64,000 nucleotides of DNA from Exiguobacterium sp. s193 (GCF_018618755.1 NZ_JACSMR010000002.1:310001-374000); one strand, 5' to 3'; positions 18,267-28,493 are shown, numbered from the stretch's first letter. The notes: generated from the letters alone by a model not told the origin. Made by a program: numbers and translations.

Positions 18267-19346
18267 TCAACCAATCGCTTGGATCCGGTCGTTGCCGACC
18301 AGGATTAACTGACTATTGAGATGTTTTCGACGAAGGACATACCGTTCGAACTGTTTTGTCGCGATATAGGAATCCCGGTCGGATAATGTCGACAGGTGGA
18401 CAAGAACCTGCTTTAAATGCGGTTGTCCTTCTCCTAACGTCAAGTGTGTCATAAGATTTGCTTCGTTGAGTCGGTTCAAGAACAATTCGACTTTACAGTC
18501 TTCCTTAATCAACTCACTGATTAAGAAAGAGGCTTGTTCAATGAAGCGTTCAGATTGATTATGTAAGCCGTATCCACTTGGACCCGATAAATTGAGCGCG
18601 ATCGTGAACGTGTCCTGGTTACTCGTCTCATAAACTTTCGCTTGCAAACGGCCCGTTTTTGCCGTCGCGTACCAGTCGATATCCTTCGACGGTTCTGTCG
18701 TATACGCTTTTGATCCGAGTTGGACCAACTTGTTTTTAAGTGGCGAATACCGGTCCGGGCGATCACCAATCCGTAAACGGTTCAACAGGAGAGGGGTCGC
18801 TTGTGCCGTTAACGAAGGCAATACCGTGAACTGCGGATAACTGTCGAACGAAAATAAGTAAACACCCATCCGCCAAGGCAAACGAATCGTTAAGATGATT
18901 TCGTCGAGTGCCGTCGGACCACGTTTGACGGTCTGGACCGGAACCGTAATCAAGTCGTTCGACAACATGAGTTCGGTATCATACGTGTGGCGGTGAAGCA
19001 TGTCACTCGTCGTGAAAATAATTCCGTCAGCAGCGTGAAGCCGGAGCGAGGCTTTGAGTCCGAGTGAAGAAAAGAGTTCCAGTCCGAAAAGCTGCAGCTG
19101 GAGATTCGTTTGTTCTTGGTTAAACATCAATCGTTCATAATGTTTCCATTCTAACGCGACTTCCCGGCGGAGTTGCCGTTCCGTCCGGTTGACGACGACA
19201 TGGATTGTCGCAAGTGCGGCAAAAAGAAAGCCGAGTCCCGAGACGACGGGGAGGAACAGGAATAAAAATGTCAAGATGCAATAGACGGGAAACAATTTTT
19301 GTTCAAGCCAGAAAGGGACGGAACGTTCGATTTTCATCTGTGTCAC
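18267..19346 (-). CDS. DUF58-domain membrane protein
   Basis: Protein of 359 aa with two close N-terminal helices (about 15-50) and a C-terminal DUF58 region; KDIDWYATAKTGRLQAKVYE is the family's hallmark segment. DUF58 proteins accompany MoxR ATPases in many bacteria and resemble von Willebrand A-type folds; their exact job is unknown. Its start overlaps the moxR stop. It is the second gene of the operon. Confidence 0.85.
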   Translation of the reverse strand: MTQMKIERSVPFWLEQKLFPVYCILTFLFLFLPVVSGLGFLFAALATIHVVVNRTERQLRREVALEWKHYERLMFNQEQTNLQLQLFGLELFSSLGLKASLRLHAADGIIFTTSDMLHRHTYDTELMLSNDLITVPVQTVKRGPTALDEIILTIRLPWRMGVYLFSFDSYPQFTVLPSLTAQATPLLLNRLRIGDRPDRYSPLKNKLVQLGSKAYTTEPSKDIDWYATAKTGRLQAKVYETSNQDTFTIALNLSGPSGYGLHNQSERFIEQASFLISELIKEDCKVELFLNRLNEANLMTHLTLGEGQPHLKQVLVHLSTLSDRDSYIATKQFERYVLRRKHLNSQLILVGNDRIQAIG

Positions 19347-20266
19347 CCGATTTCAACTGGAACTGGAATGGCATCAAGGAGATGATGCAACACTTGTGCC
19401 TTCGTCGTCTTGATGCCACCTTCAAGTGTCAGGGTCAACCGGTGGGCCAAGACATGTTTTGCAAGGTGTTTGATGTCTTCCGGAATGATGAAGTCGCGTT
19501 GATTCAAGAAAGCGTAGCTTTGGGACGCGCGAAGCAGGGCGATTGCACCACGAGGACTGACACCGACTTCAACGAGTTCGTGATCCCGTGTCGCCTGGAC
19601 GATATGCAGCAGGTAATCGAGCACGTCTTGCGATGCATGGACACGTCGTGCTTCTTCCTGCCATGAAATCAAGTCCCCGCCTGACGCGATTCCGACGGCA
19701 GACCGGCGGACATTCGACAGAATTTCAGACAGTAAGCGGCGTTCGTTCTCAAAATCCGGATAGCCGACTTCGATTGCGACCATGAAGCGGTCGAGTTGCG
19801 CGTCCGGCAGCGGGAATGTTCCTGCTGACTCGATCGGGTTTTGAGTTGCGATGACGAAGAATGGTGCTGGCATCTGATACGTCGTTCCGCCAATCGAGAC
19901 TTGACGTTCTTCCATCGCTTCAAGCAATGCCGATTGTGTCCGCGGAACGGCACGGTTGATCTCATCGATTAAGACGACGTTCGCGAACAGCGGACCGCGT
20001 TTATTCTCAAACTCCTGCGTCTTTAAGTTGAAGAAGTCAGAACCGATGACATCGGATGGGAGGAGGTCCGCCGTGAACTGGATTCGGGAAAAGGCACTCT
20101 CGAAGCTTTGGGCGAGCGCTTTGGCAAGCATCGTCTTCCCGGTTCCCGGTACATCTTCAAGCAGAATATGACCTTCGGCGATAAGTGCCGTCAGACAGAG
20201 ATCGATGACGTCCGGTTTACCAAGATAAATTGAATTGAGCTGGTCTTTTAACTGTTGTAGTTTCAT
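19343..20266 (-). CDS. MoxR-family AAA+ ATPase
   Basis: Cytoplasmic AAA+ ATPase of 307 aa, thought in general to act as a chaperone that inserts cofactors or assembles complexes. Walker A is PGTGKT (residues 40-45), Walker B is VVLIDEINRA, sensor 1 is FFVIATQNPIE, and the C-terminal lid carries the SPRGAIALLRA motif. GGAGGGATTCTCT precedes ATG 20266. First large gene of the operon; together with DUF58 it forms the common MoxR-DUF58 pair, but here followed by transporter permeases and an oxidase in place of the usual transglutaminase-like gene. Confidence 0.92.
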   Translation of the reverse strand: MKLQQLKDQLNSIYLGKPDVIDLCLTALIAEGHILLEDVPGTGKTMLAKALAQSFESAFSRIQFTADLLPSDVIGSDFFNLKTQEFENKRGPLFANVVLIDEINRAVPRTQSALLEAMEERQVSIGGTTYQMPAPFFVIATQNPIESAGTFPLPDAQLDRFMVAIEVGYPDFENERRLLSEILSNVRRSAVGIASGGDLISWQEEARRVHASQDVLDYLLHIVQATRDHELVEVGVSPRGAIALLRASQSYAFLNQRDFIIPEDIKHLAKHVLAHRLTLTLEGGIKTTKAQVLHHLLDAIPVPVEIG

Positions 20267-20339
20267 AGAGAATCCCTCCAAGGTTAAGGTGATGTATAGT
20301 GAGCTAATTGTTGTTCAATGCGGATGACGAGTTTCCGAA

Positions 20340-20387
20340 TCATGAAGCAAAACTGATCAGAATGACATGATGAAGTGTTACCGTCAC
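20340..20387 (-). CDS. Possible 15-residue leader peptide upstream of moxR
   Basis: On the minus strand, an excellent AAAGGAGG lies 7 nt before GTG at 20387, which opens MTVTLHHVILISFAS then TGA. Its ribosome site is better than that of moxR itself. It ends 73 nt before the moxR start. It could be a regulatory leader, a small membrane peptide, or a chance ORF behind a purine-rich stretch. Confidence 0.4.
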   Translation of the reverse strand: MTVTLHHVILISFAS

Positions 20388-20484
20388 ACCCGTCACCCTC
20401 CTTTCTGCCTTACTTAAAGAAAGAAAACAAAGCGGTCTGCCCTTTAAGGAAAATATATCCATATTTACTTAGGAAGATTTTAGC

Positions 20485-20508
20485 ATACCCTGTTAACAAA
20501 TAAAAACA
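20485..20508 (-). promoter_or_regulatory. SigB-like promoter upstream of the moxR operon
   Basis: Minus strand reads TGTTTT, 12 nt, GGGTAT, close to the general-stress SigB consensus GTTTAA-N12-14-GGGTAT. The -35 match is partial. It lies about 100 nt upstream of the leader peptide. The rest of the 20388-20603 gap holds the start signals of the divergent gene and nothing else I recognise. Confidence 0.35.
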
Positions 20509-20603
20509 ATTTTCTGAAAACAAGGGCGGGAGAAGACGATTCATTTTCAAGCGTTGAGGGTATCATTCAATCAGTGGGTTTTGAAAGGGAAAGGATGTTA
20601 TGT

Positions 20604-21218
20604 ATGAAATTGATTATTTTTGGTGCGACGGGACAGACCGGGCAGGAACTTGTCAAACAAGCAATTGCACATGACCATGACGTGACAGCGTTCGTCCGTA
20701 ATCCGGACAAGTTGGCATTACAAGATGAACGGCTCCGGGTCGTCACGGGAGACGTCTTGAATCAAGAAGATGTCAATGCGGCGCTTGCCGGACAAGATGC
20801 GGTCTTGACGGCGCTAGGAACGGAAAGCCTTGCCTATAGCGGATTTTTAGAGCGAAGTCTCGTCCGGATCATCAATGCGATGAAAGTCAGTGGTGTGACG
20901 CGGATTGGCTATGTCGCATCGGCTGGGGTCGATAAAGAGTTACCAGGTGCACAAGGGTTACTGGCACAACAAATCTTAAAAAATCCATTACGGGATCACC
21001 GGCAAGCGATTGACTTGTTGAAACAGGCGGACGTCGACTATACAGTCGCCCGACCCCTCCGTTTGATGAATGGACCGTTAACCGGGATGTACCGCCAAGC
21101 AGCTGACGGGGTACCGGATCAAGCAAAACAAATCAATCGGGCTGATGTCGCACACTTCTTGCTCGGAGCGATTGAACAAGACGAATCGATTCGTGAAAGT
21201 GTTGGTCTCGCCGAATAA
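20604..21218 (+). CDS. NAD(P)-binding NmrA/SDR-like protein
   Basis: Cytosolic atypical SDR of 204 aa from the 'NAD(P)H-binding' group (YhfK/BVR-B-like). The GATGQTG nucleotide loop is at residues 7-13, followed by the acidic GDVLN stretch. These proteins reduce quinones, flavins or biliverdin-like substrates; the substrate here is unknown. I start at ATG 20604, 9 nt after GGGAAAGG; an ATG at 20595 is too close. A GGGTAT motif (about 20558) is seen upstream, raising the possibility that it shares stress control with the divergent operon. Confidence 0.8.
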   Translation: MKLIIFGATGQTGQELVKQAIAHDHDVTAFVRNPDKLALQDERLRVVTGDVLNQEDVNAALAGQDAVLTALGTESLAYSGFLERSLVRIINAMKVSGVTRIGYVASAGVDKELPGAQGLLAQQILKNPLRDHRQAIDLLKQADVDYTVARPLRLMNGPLTGMYRQAADGVPDQAKQINRADVAHFLLGAIEQDESIRESVGLAE

Positions 21219-21222
21219 AAAG

Positions 21223-21283
21223 AAGCCTCATTCCTAGACCACTCCTGATGAAGGAACGGTCGTGGAGATGCGGCTTTTTTTTA
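21223..21283. terminator. Terminator between NmrA-like gene and amylase
   Basis: Long imperfect hairpin, AAGCC (21223-21227) to GGCTT (21272-21276), with inner CCAC/GTGG pairing and a T run on both strands; it serves both convergent genes. Confidence 0.7.
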
Positions 21284-21291
21284 GAAATGAA

Positions 21292-23179
<1,888 letters not shown>

Positions 23180-24001
23180 ATGAACTGGAAGTCGAAAATG
23201 AGTGGGGCGCTTGTCGCGACACTTGCACTGGGGTCACTTGCCTTTACACCGGTTATTGCCAAAACGGATTCAACGAAAATTGTCGCAGGGCCGCAGGCAG
23301 TCACGTCACAGTCAACGATCGATGCCTATTATCAGCCGGCAGCGGGGAAAACGGGTGCAGCATTAAAAGCATCACTGCACGACATCATTGATAATCATAC
23401 GCAAGTTTCGTATGACACGGTGTGGACGGCTTTAAAAGAAACCGATCAAGATCCAAGTAATGTGAACAACGTCATCGAACTGTACACGGGGAAGTCAATC
23501 TCAAAAGCGAGTAACGGCGGAAACGTCGGCCAATGGAACCGGGAACATGTTTGGGCGAAATCACACGGGGACTTCGGAACAAGTATGGGACCTGGGACGG
23601 ACTTACATCATTTACGTCCATCAGACGTCGTCGTCAATAGTGCACGGGGAAATCTTGACTTTGATAATGGCGGGACGAAGTATAGCGGATGTGACTGTAA
23701 CCGAGATGGTGATTCATGGGAACCACCGACTCGTGTCAAAGGCGATATCGCCCGGATGATCTTCTACATGGCTGTCCGTTATGAAGGTGGAGGCGAAATC
23801 GATTTAGAGACGTCAGAAAATGTCAACAATGGTTCGAATCCGCTTCACGGAAAACTGTCGACGTTAAAAGCGTGGAACAAGCTTGACCCAGTCGATGCAT
23901 TCGAAAAGAAACGGAATGACATCATTTTTGAAAAGTGGCAAAAAAACCGCAATCCATTCATTGATCATCCAGAGTATGCGACAGCAATTTGGGGAAATTA
24001 A
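23180..24001 (+). CDS. Secreted endonuclease I-family nuclease
   Basis: Extracellular nuclease of 273 aa related to Bacillus subtilis Bsn/YurI and to E. coli EndA (Endonuclease_1 family). N-terminal signal peptide (about residues 1-28, cut near IAKTD). Family motifs: WNREHVWAKSH, TDLHHLRPSD, and DGDSWEPP with the following RGDIARM-like stretch reading KGDIARMIFYMAVRY. The His in NREHVW is the expected catalytic base and binds the metal site region. GAGGGGG precedes ATG 23180. Likely a scavenging or biofilm-DNA nuclease; single-gene unit. Confidence 0.9.
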   Translation: MNWKSKMSGALVATLALGSLAFTPVIAKTDSTKIVAGPQAVTSQSTIDAYYQPAAGKTGAALKASLHDIIDNHTQVSYDTVWTALKETDQDPSNVNNVIELYTGKSISKASNGGNVGQWNREHVWAKSHGDFGTSMGPGTDLHHLRPSDVVVNSARGNLDFDNGGTKYSGCDCNRDGDSWEPPTRVKGDIARMIFYMAVRYEGGGEIDLETSENVNNGSNPLHGKLSTLKAWNKLDPVDAFEKKRNDIIFEKWQKNRNPFIDHPEYATAIWGN

Positions 24002-24078
24002 TTGAGCAAAAACGGACTGACACATAAGTTAAATCCACATCAATCCTTGTGACGGACGGTACCGTCCTCAAGCAATCA

Positions 24079-24120
24079 AATGACCGATGATTCCAATTTC
24101 CACGGAATCATCGGTCATTT
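24079..24120 (+). terminator. Terminator after the nuclease
   Basis: A 16 bp near-perfect stem, AATGACCGATGATTCC with GGAATCATCGGTCATT, followed by a weak T tract. Confidence 0.75.
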
Positions 24121-24172
24121 CTGTCCAAATTCTTATGGTTCAGGCGCGTGTTGTCATCTGCCTTTTTTAAAT

Positions 24173-24195
24173 GAAACTTTTCTTAGAAAAGTTTC
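24173..24195. promoter_or_regulatory. Perfect inverted repeat upstream of ydcF-like gene
   Basis: GAAACTTTTC-TTA-GAAAAGTTTC, ten-base perfect arms, 52 bp before the start codon. It may be an operator or an RNA hairpin; there is no T run, so a terminator is unlikely. Confidence 0.5.
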
Positions 24196-24246
24196 GTAGG
24201 CACAGATGTAATCGAAAATAGCAGTCTGAAAGGAATCATACGAAGG

Positions 24247-24831
24247 ATGAAACGAATCAAGCACGTTTTGAAAAGATATCGGATGGTAGTAGCCGGCATT
24301 TTAGGAGGACTCATCATTTTTTGGTTCAGCATCGGCTTGTTTGTCGAAGAGGGAAAACGTCCGGCAGCAAATGGGAAAAACGTATTTGTCATCGTCCTCG
24401 GTGCCGGTGTGAAAGGGGAAACCCCGTCGTTGATTTTAAAGAACCGGATTCAGGCAGCTGCTGAATACGGCAAAAACCATCCGCGGACGACTTTCATATT
24501 GAGTGGTGGACAAGGGCAGGGGGAAGCGATTTCGGAAGCGGAAGCGATGCGACGTGGTATGGTGGCAGCCGGAATTCCTGAAAAACGACTGATTCTCGAA
24601 GACCAATCGACGTCGACGACAGAGAATTTACGTTTTTCAAAAGTCTTGTTACCGCAAGGCGAACATCACGTTTCAATCGTGACATCGGATTTTCATTTGT
24701 ACCGTGCGCGTGCAGAAGCGAAAAAAATCGGTTTAAGTAGTGATGCCATTCCTGCGAAAACTCCTTTGTCCGGTGTATTGCGGTATGGCATGCGTGAACG
24801 TGTAGCAATCATCGTGAAGTTTTTTGAGTGA
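24247..24831 (+). CDS. YdcF/SanA-family (DUF218) membrane protein
   Basis: A 194 aa protein with one N-terminal membrane helix (about 13-35) and a DUF218 domain. The conserved VLGAGV, LSGGQGQGE, EDQSTSTTENLRFS and VTSDFHLYRA motifs are all present. Family members are implicated in cell envelope integrity (SanA, ElyC) or bind S-adenosylmethionine; biochemical role uncertain. Spacing from the best ribosome site (GAAAGGA) is long (12 nt), with AAGG closer. Single gene ended by a strong terminator. Confidence 0.82.
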   Translation: MKRIKHVLKRYRMVVAGILGGLIIFWFSIGLFVEEGKRPAANGKNVFVIVLGAGVKGETPSLILKNRIQAAAEYGKNHPRTTFILSGGQGQGEAISEAEAMRRGMVAAGIPEKRLILEDQSTSTTENLRFSKVLLPQGEHHVSIVTSDFHLYRARAEAKKIGLSSDAIPAKTPLSGVLRYGMRERVAIIVKFFE

Positions 24832-24846
24832 TGGATTATCTCCGAA

Positions 24847-24881
24847 CGAAAACCACCAAGCAACAGCCATGGTGGTTTTCG
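24847..24881. terminator. Bidirectional terminator
   Basis: Perfect 12 bp stem CGAAAACCACCA with TGGTGGTTTTCG between convergent genes. Confidence 0.85.
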
Positions 24882-24891
24882 ATTAAACGAT

Positions 24892-25404
24892 TTATTTGTT
24901 TTGTTGTGTCGAATCGGATTGATTGTTTTGTGGTGCTTGTTCTTTTCCAAGTGCGACGTCTTTTGCTTCGACCACTTTTTCACTGATTGAAGACAAGTCA
25001 TCTTTTGCTTCCGTTGCTGTATCTTTTACAGAAGAAGCATCTGATTTCACTGTATCGAGTTCAGCGTTGACTTTGTCATAAACGTTTTGAACGTCACTAG
25101 CGACTTCTTGGATAATCCCTGAAGCGCTTTTTACTTGTTCGATGACTTGTGAAGCTTTTCCTGAAGGGTCTTCTTTAATGGTAGAGGCTAATGATGAAAC
25201 AGAATCTTTTGCACCGCTGAGTCCTTGTTTTGTGTTTTGACGATTCGTTGAGCTAAGCAGTGTAAGTAGTCCACCGACAACGGCGCCAAGCAACATACCC
25301 GTAAGTAAATTGACACGACGACCTGATGATTCTTCTTGATCGAACTGACGATTTGGATGTTGCGCCTGAGCTGCGTGTGGATCATGTTGTAGATTTGGTT
25401 CCAT
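24892..25404 (-). CDS. YtxH-like stress/gas-vesicle-type membrane protein
   Basis: A 170 aa protein with a hydrophilic N-terminus, one glycine-rich helix (LLTGMLLGAVVGGLLTLL, about 33-50) and a long alanine/serine/acid-rich amphipathic helical tail, the shape of the YtxH/GvpP family of general stress proteins. Function in the family is poorly known. GGAG precedes ATG 25404; an earlier in-frame ATG lacks a ribosome site. A SigB-like promoter lies 44 nt upstream, fitting a stress role. Confidence 0.75.
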   Translation of the reverse strand: MEPNLQHDPHAAQAQHPNRQFDQEESSGRRVNLLTGMLLGAVVGGLLTLLSSTNRQNTKQGLSGAKDSVSSLASTIKEDPSGKASQVIEQVKSASGIIQEVASDVQNVYDKVNAELDTVKSDASSVKDTATEAKDDLSSISEKVVEAKDVALGKEQAPQNNQSDSTQQNK

Positions 25405-25447
25405 GGATAGACACTCCTTTAAAATATTATTTGACCATGATAGGAAT

Positions 25448-25473
25448 ATACCCTGCAAAGAAAAAATAAAAAC
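25448..25473 (-). promoter_or_regulatory. SigB-like promoter of ytxH-like gene
   Basis: Minus strand reads GTTTTT, 14 nt, GGGTAT; the -10 matches the SigB consensus exactly and the -35 at four of six positions. Confidence 0.5.
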
Positions 25474-25493
25474 ATTCATTTTAGATGCAACAA

Positions 25494-25519
25494 AAAGACC
25501 ACCAATGGTAAGATGGTCT
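25494..25519 (-). terminator. Terminator of the small membrane gene
   Basis: Read on the minus strand, GAGACCATC pairs with GGTGGTC and is followed by TTTTTG. Confidence 0.65.
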
Positions 25520-25536
25520 CAGACGGTCAAATTTGT

Positions 25537-25707
25537 TTAGTTTTGCTTATGCTCTTCCTTATTTTCAGTGAGTTTACGGTTGATTTCATCGTAGTCAATC
25601 TCGATATCATCTTGATTGCCTTTGTAACCATAGCCTTTTGAAATGACGATGATTGAAGCAACTAAGACAAAGACGATGATTAGAATGGAAACGACATAGA
25701 GCCACAT
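25537..25707 (-). CDS. Small YtzI-like membrane protein (56 aa)
   Basis: Short gene beginning MWLYVVSILIIVFVLV: one N-terminal membrane helix (about residues 3-23), then SKGYGYKGN and a very charged tail ending EEHKQN. The helix followed by SKxYxYK is what I recall of Bacillus YtzI, so that is the tentative assignment. AAAGGAGG lies 8 nt before the ATG and a terminator follows, which supports a real gene. Function unknown. Confidence 0.7.
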   Translation of the reverse strand: MWLYVVSILIIVFVLVASIIVISKGYGYKGNQDDIEIDYDEINRKLTENKEEHKQN

Positions 25708-25831
25708 GGTCCATTCCTCCTTTCATTCTTATATATTAGTATGACGGAAAACGATCCGTTCGTCTAAACGAAAGTGGTCGTGGTGTGATAAACTATGTTC
25801 AGATTAACATGTTTAGGGACGAGGTGACGGT

Positions 25832-26935
25832 ATGAGTATTTTAGTCGTCGATGACGAATTTACGAATTTAATGATTTTGGAGCGTCTGCTTGAAAATGAA
25901 GGGTATGATGTCGTCAAGGCGATGAGTGGAGAAGAGGCAATGGAATTAATGGAAGACCCTGCTTTTATCGACGATTTGGACGTTGTATTACTTGATGTTG
26001 AGATGCCAGGGATCAGCGGGATTGACGCGACACGATTGATTCGAAAACGATTTGGGTTAGATGAGTTACCAATCGTCATCGTATCGGGACGCTCGAATGA
26101 AGAGGATATCGCGGATGGTTTAGACGCTGGAGCATCTGACTATACGACAAAACCGATTCGCAAAACAGAACTGTTAGCCCGTGTCCGTAATGCTATGTCA
26201 TTAAAACAAGCGATTGATGCACGGAAACGGTATGAAAAAGTATTACAAGAAGATTTTGACCTTGCCCAAAAGCTCCAACAAAGCGTTTTGAGTGCAAACA
26301 TCGAGGACGAAGATATTCGAATCATGGCGACGTATATTCCTTCGAAAAAATTAGCGGGTGATATGTACGCATGGTACCGGATTTCGCAAAATAAATATGG
26401 CATTATTTTGTTTGATGTCATGGGACACGGTGTTTCGTCTGCTTTGATCACGATGGGGATGAGTTCGATTTTATTTGAACTCGTTCATCGTATCGGGGAT
26501 CCGGCGAAAGTGCTGGAGGAATTAAACCGGCAAATGAGTCGTCTGTTCCCTGGAGATGAGACGGAGATTTACTTTACGGCAGTCTACTTGTACATCGATT
26601 TGGACGAGATGCAGCTGAGTTATGCGAATGCGGGTCATCCACCGGGGCTGTTACGGATGGGGGACCAAATCATTGCGCTCGAGAACACAGGCTTACCGGT
26701 CGGGATGTTCGAGGATTCACAGTATACGAGCCGGACGATTCATTTGACGTCTCCTGGTTGTATCTACTTATATACGGACGGTTTCATGGAGTTGTATAGC
26801 AAAGGAATTGACGAGGGAATCAGTGCGATTCGTGAGTTGATTGAACAACAAGGACCAAATATTCATCACTTGATTCAGCCCGATCAAAGTGATGAAGCGG
26901 ATGACTTATGTCTTGTCACGGTCGAAATTAATTAA
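25832..26935 (+). CDS. Response regulator with PP2C-type phosphatase output
   Basis: Cytoplasmic protein of 367 aa. Receiver domain residues 1-125: acidic pair in VVDDE, phospho-acceptor Asp in VVLLDVEMPG (about residue 52) and Lys in TKPIRK. A short coiled linker (KRYEKVLQEDFDLAQKLQQ) leads to a SpoIIE/RsbU-type PPM phosphatase domain with the metal-binding motifs LAGDMY, FDVMGHG, NAGHPP and LYTDGFME. Such proteins dephosphorylate anti-anti-sigma factors, as in the SigB pathway; the target here is not in the window. A TAAA-N15-TGTGATAA motif upstream is a weak SigD-like candidate. Confidence 0.9.
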   Translation: MSILVVDDEFTNLMILERLLENEGYDVVKAMSGEEAMELMEDPAFIDDLDVVLLDVEMPGISGIDATRLIRKRFGLDELPIVIVSGRSNEEDIADGLDAGASDYTTKPIRKTELLARVRNAMSLKQAIDARKRYEKVLQEDFDLAQKLQQSVLSANIEDEDIRIMATYIPSKKLAGDMYAWYRISQNKYGIILFDVMGHGVSSALITMGMSSILFELVHRIGDPAKVLEELNRQMSRLFPGDETEIYFTAVYLYIDLDEMQLSYANAGHPPGLLRMGDQIIALENTGLPVGMFEDSQYTSRTIHLTSPGCIYLYTDGFMELYSKGIDEGISAIRELIEQQGPNIHHLIQPDQSDEADDLCLVTVEIN

Positions 26936-26941
26936 ATGAAA

Positions 26942-27043
26942 AAACCACTCGTTGTTGCACGCGCTAGAGAGAGGGGACGTTTTGGAACACGGATGTTCGA
27001 AAACGGTCTCTGCATCTGCAGCATGTAACAGCGAGTGGTTTTT
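26942..27043. terminator. Long-loop bidirectional terminator
   Basis: AAACCACTCG-TGTT arm at the left pairs with AACA-CGAGTGGTTT (27027-27043); a second stem (ACGTTTT with AAAACG-TCTCT) lies inside the 70 nt loop. It separates convergent genes; the unusually long folded loop is noted as a finding. Confidence 0.7.
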
Positions 27044-27046
27044 GTG

Positions 27047-27982
27047 CTAGAAAAAGCGTCTCCGCCACAGAATAAAGGCAGCAAGTCCGGAGAAGAAAAT
27101 CATCATCCCAAAGACAATCCAGAAGCCGATGACTTCACCTTCCCACGGAACATGGACGTTCATGCCGAACATTCCTGAAATCATCGTCGGTATCGAAATA
27201 ACGATCGTGATCGAAGCTAAAAACTTCATGACGAAGTTGACATTATTCGAGATGACAGAACCAAACGTATCCATCGTCGAACTAATGATGTCCTTGTAGA
27301 TTTGTGCCATCTCCATCGCCTGGCGGTGCTCGACGAAAACGTCTTCTAACAAGTCTTCGTCATCTTCGTGTTTCTCAAGACTAGGTGTTTTAATGATCCG
27401 ATCAAGGACACCATCGTTTGATTTGAGAGATGTCATGAAATAAACGAGTGATTTTTGTAAGTTCATTAGTTGAAAAATCTCTTGGTTTCGCATCGAACGT
27501 TGGAGTTCATCCTCGAGTTCATCCATTCGACGATCAATCTGGCGAAGGAAGCGAAGATACGAAGAACTGACTTTATAAAGAATCTGGAAGACGAAGCGCG
27601 AACGATAATTCGTCCGGAACGTCCGTAATTTACCGTTTGAGAACAACGTCAGTACGTCGAGTTGTTGCGAACAGACGGTGATGAAATGCCTCGACGTCAC
27701 GATGATACCGAGCGGGATCGTGTTATAGCGGCGTCCCGATGACTCTTCTTCGATGTACGGAACATCGACAATCATCAAGAGCCCTTCATCATCTTTTTCA
27801 AAGCGAGGTTTTTCTTCGACGTCAAGCGGGTCATAGATAAAATCCTCAGGAATCTTCGTGGCAGCAATGACTTGGTCGGCTTCGTCTTTTGTCGGATTGA
27901 CAAGATGAATCCAAGAACCTTTCGTAAATTCTTGAATTTCGTTGACTGCCCCCGTCACATCACTTCGATAAATCGTCAACAT
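27047..27982 (-). CDS. corA: CorA-family magnesium/divalent cation channel
   Basis: Membrane channel of 311 aa for Mg2+ (or Co2+/Ni2+). A large cytosolic alpha/beta and helical N-terminal domain is followed by two C-terminal helices; TM1 ends in the selectivity motif GMN (SGMFGMNVHVPWEG) and the protein ends with a basic FILWRRRFF. GGAGGGATAGACCT precedes ATG 27982; a longer in-frame start lacks a ribosome site. Single gene with its own promoter region. The metal preferred in vivo cannot be told from sequence. Confidence 0.92.
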   Translation of the reverse strand: MLTIYRSDVTGAVNEIQEFTKGSWIHLVNPTKDEADQVIAATKIPEDFIYDPLDVEEKPRFEKDDEGLLMIVDVPYIEEESSGRRYNTIPLGIIVTSRHFITVCSQQLDVLTLFSNGKLRTFRTNYRSRFVFQILYKVSSSYLRFLRQIDRRMDELEDELQRSMRNQEIFQLMNLQKSLVYFMTSLKSNDGVLDRIIKTPSLEKHEDDEDLLEDVFVEHRQAMEMAQIYKDIISSTMDTFGSVISNNVNFVMKFLASITIVISIPTMISGMFGMNVHVPWEGEVIGFWIVFGMMIFFSGLAAFILWRRRFF

Positions 27983-28103
27983 AGGTCTATCCCTCCTGCT
28001 CTTCACTTGCTTATTATAGGGACAGAAGATGGGAAGTGTAAATGATTCTCACATTTTTTTTTAGAACGTTTAATGGTAAAATGAAAACAGAGGGGGGAAT
28101 CAG

Positions 28104-28472
28104 ATGCCTTTTTTTAATCCAAAGAAGTTAGACGAATTACGTTCCATCGCCGGCGGAGACCACGTATTTTTGCAAAAAATTGGTGAAACATACATTGCAC
28201 AGTTCGATCGGAAATTTCCTGAATTAAAACAAGCGGTCGACGACAATGATCCTGTCCAGACAGAAAAAATCGCACATCTACTTAAAGGCGCCTCCTATTC
28301 GGTTGCAGCAGATGGTTTGGCAGATGATTTTGAACAACTCGAAAAAGAAGCTGAAAACGGTTCGCTTGAAAATGCAGATAAAGTGTTACAAAATATTGAT
28401 CAATATATGATTGAGTTTAGAAAAGTCTGGTTGGATGCTTTTATCGGAAAGAATCCCGACTCAATTCAGTAA
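28104..28472 (+). CDS. Histidine phosphotransfer (Hpt) domain protein
   Basis: Small cytosolic all-helical protein of 122 aa. The phospho-acceptor motif is IAHLLKGASYSV (the His-x-LKG signature, about residue 59), as in phosphorelay intermediates. No kinase or regulator is directly beside it, though a receiver-PP2C protein (25832) and CheV (28937) lie close and an orphan kinase lies at 7084. GGGGGG precedes the ATG. A TAAAAT -10 sits just upstream. Pairing with a specific partner would be guesswork. Confidence 0.85.
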   Translation: MPFFNPKKLDELRSIAGGDHVFLQKIGETYIAQFDRKFPELKQAVDDNDPVQTEKIAHLLKGASYSVAADGLADDFEQLEKEAENGSLENADKVLQNIDQYMIEFRKVWLDAFIGKNPDSIQ

Positions 28473-28493
28473 ATGAGAAAAAAACTTTTGAAA

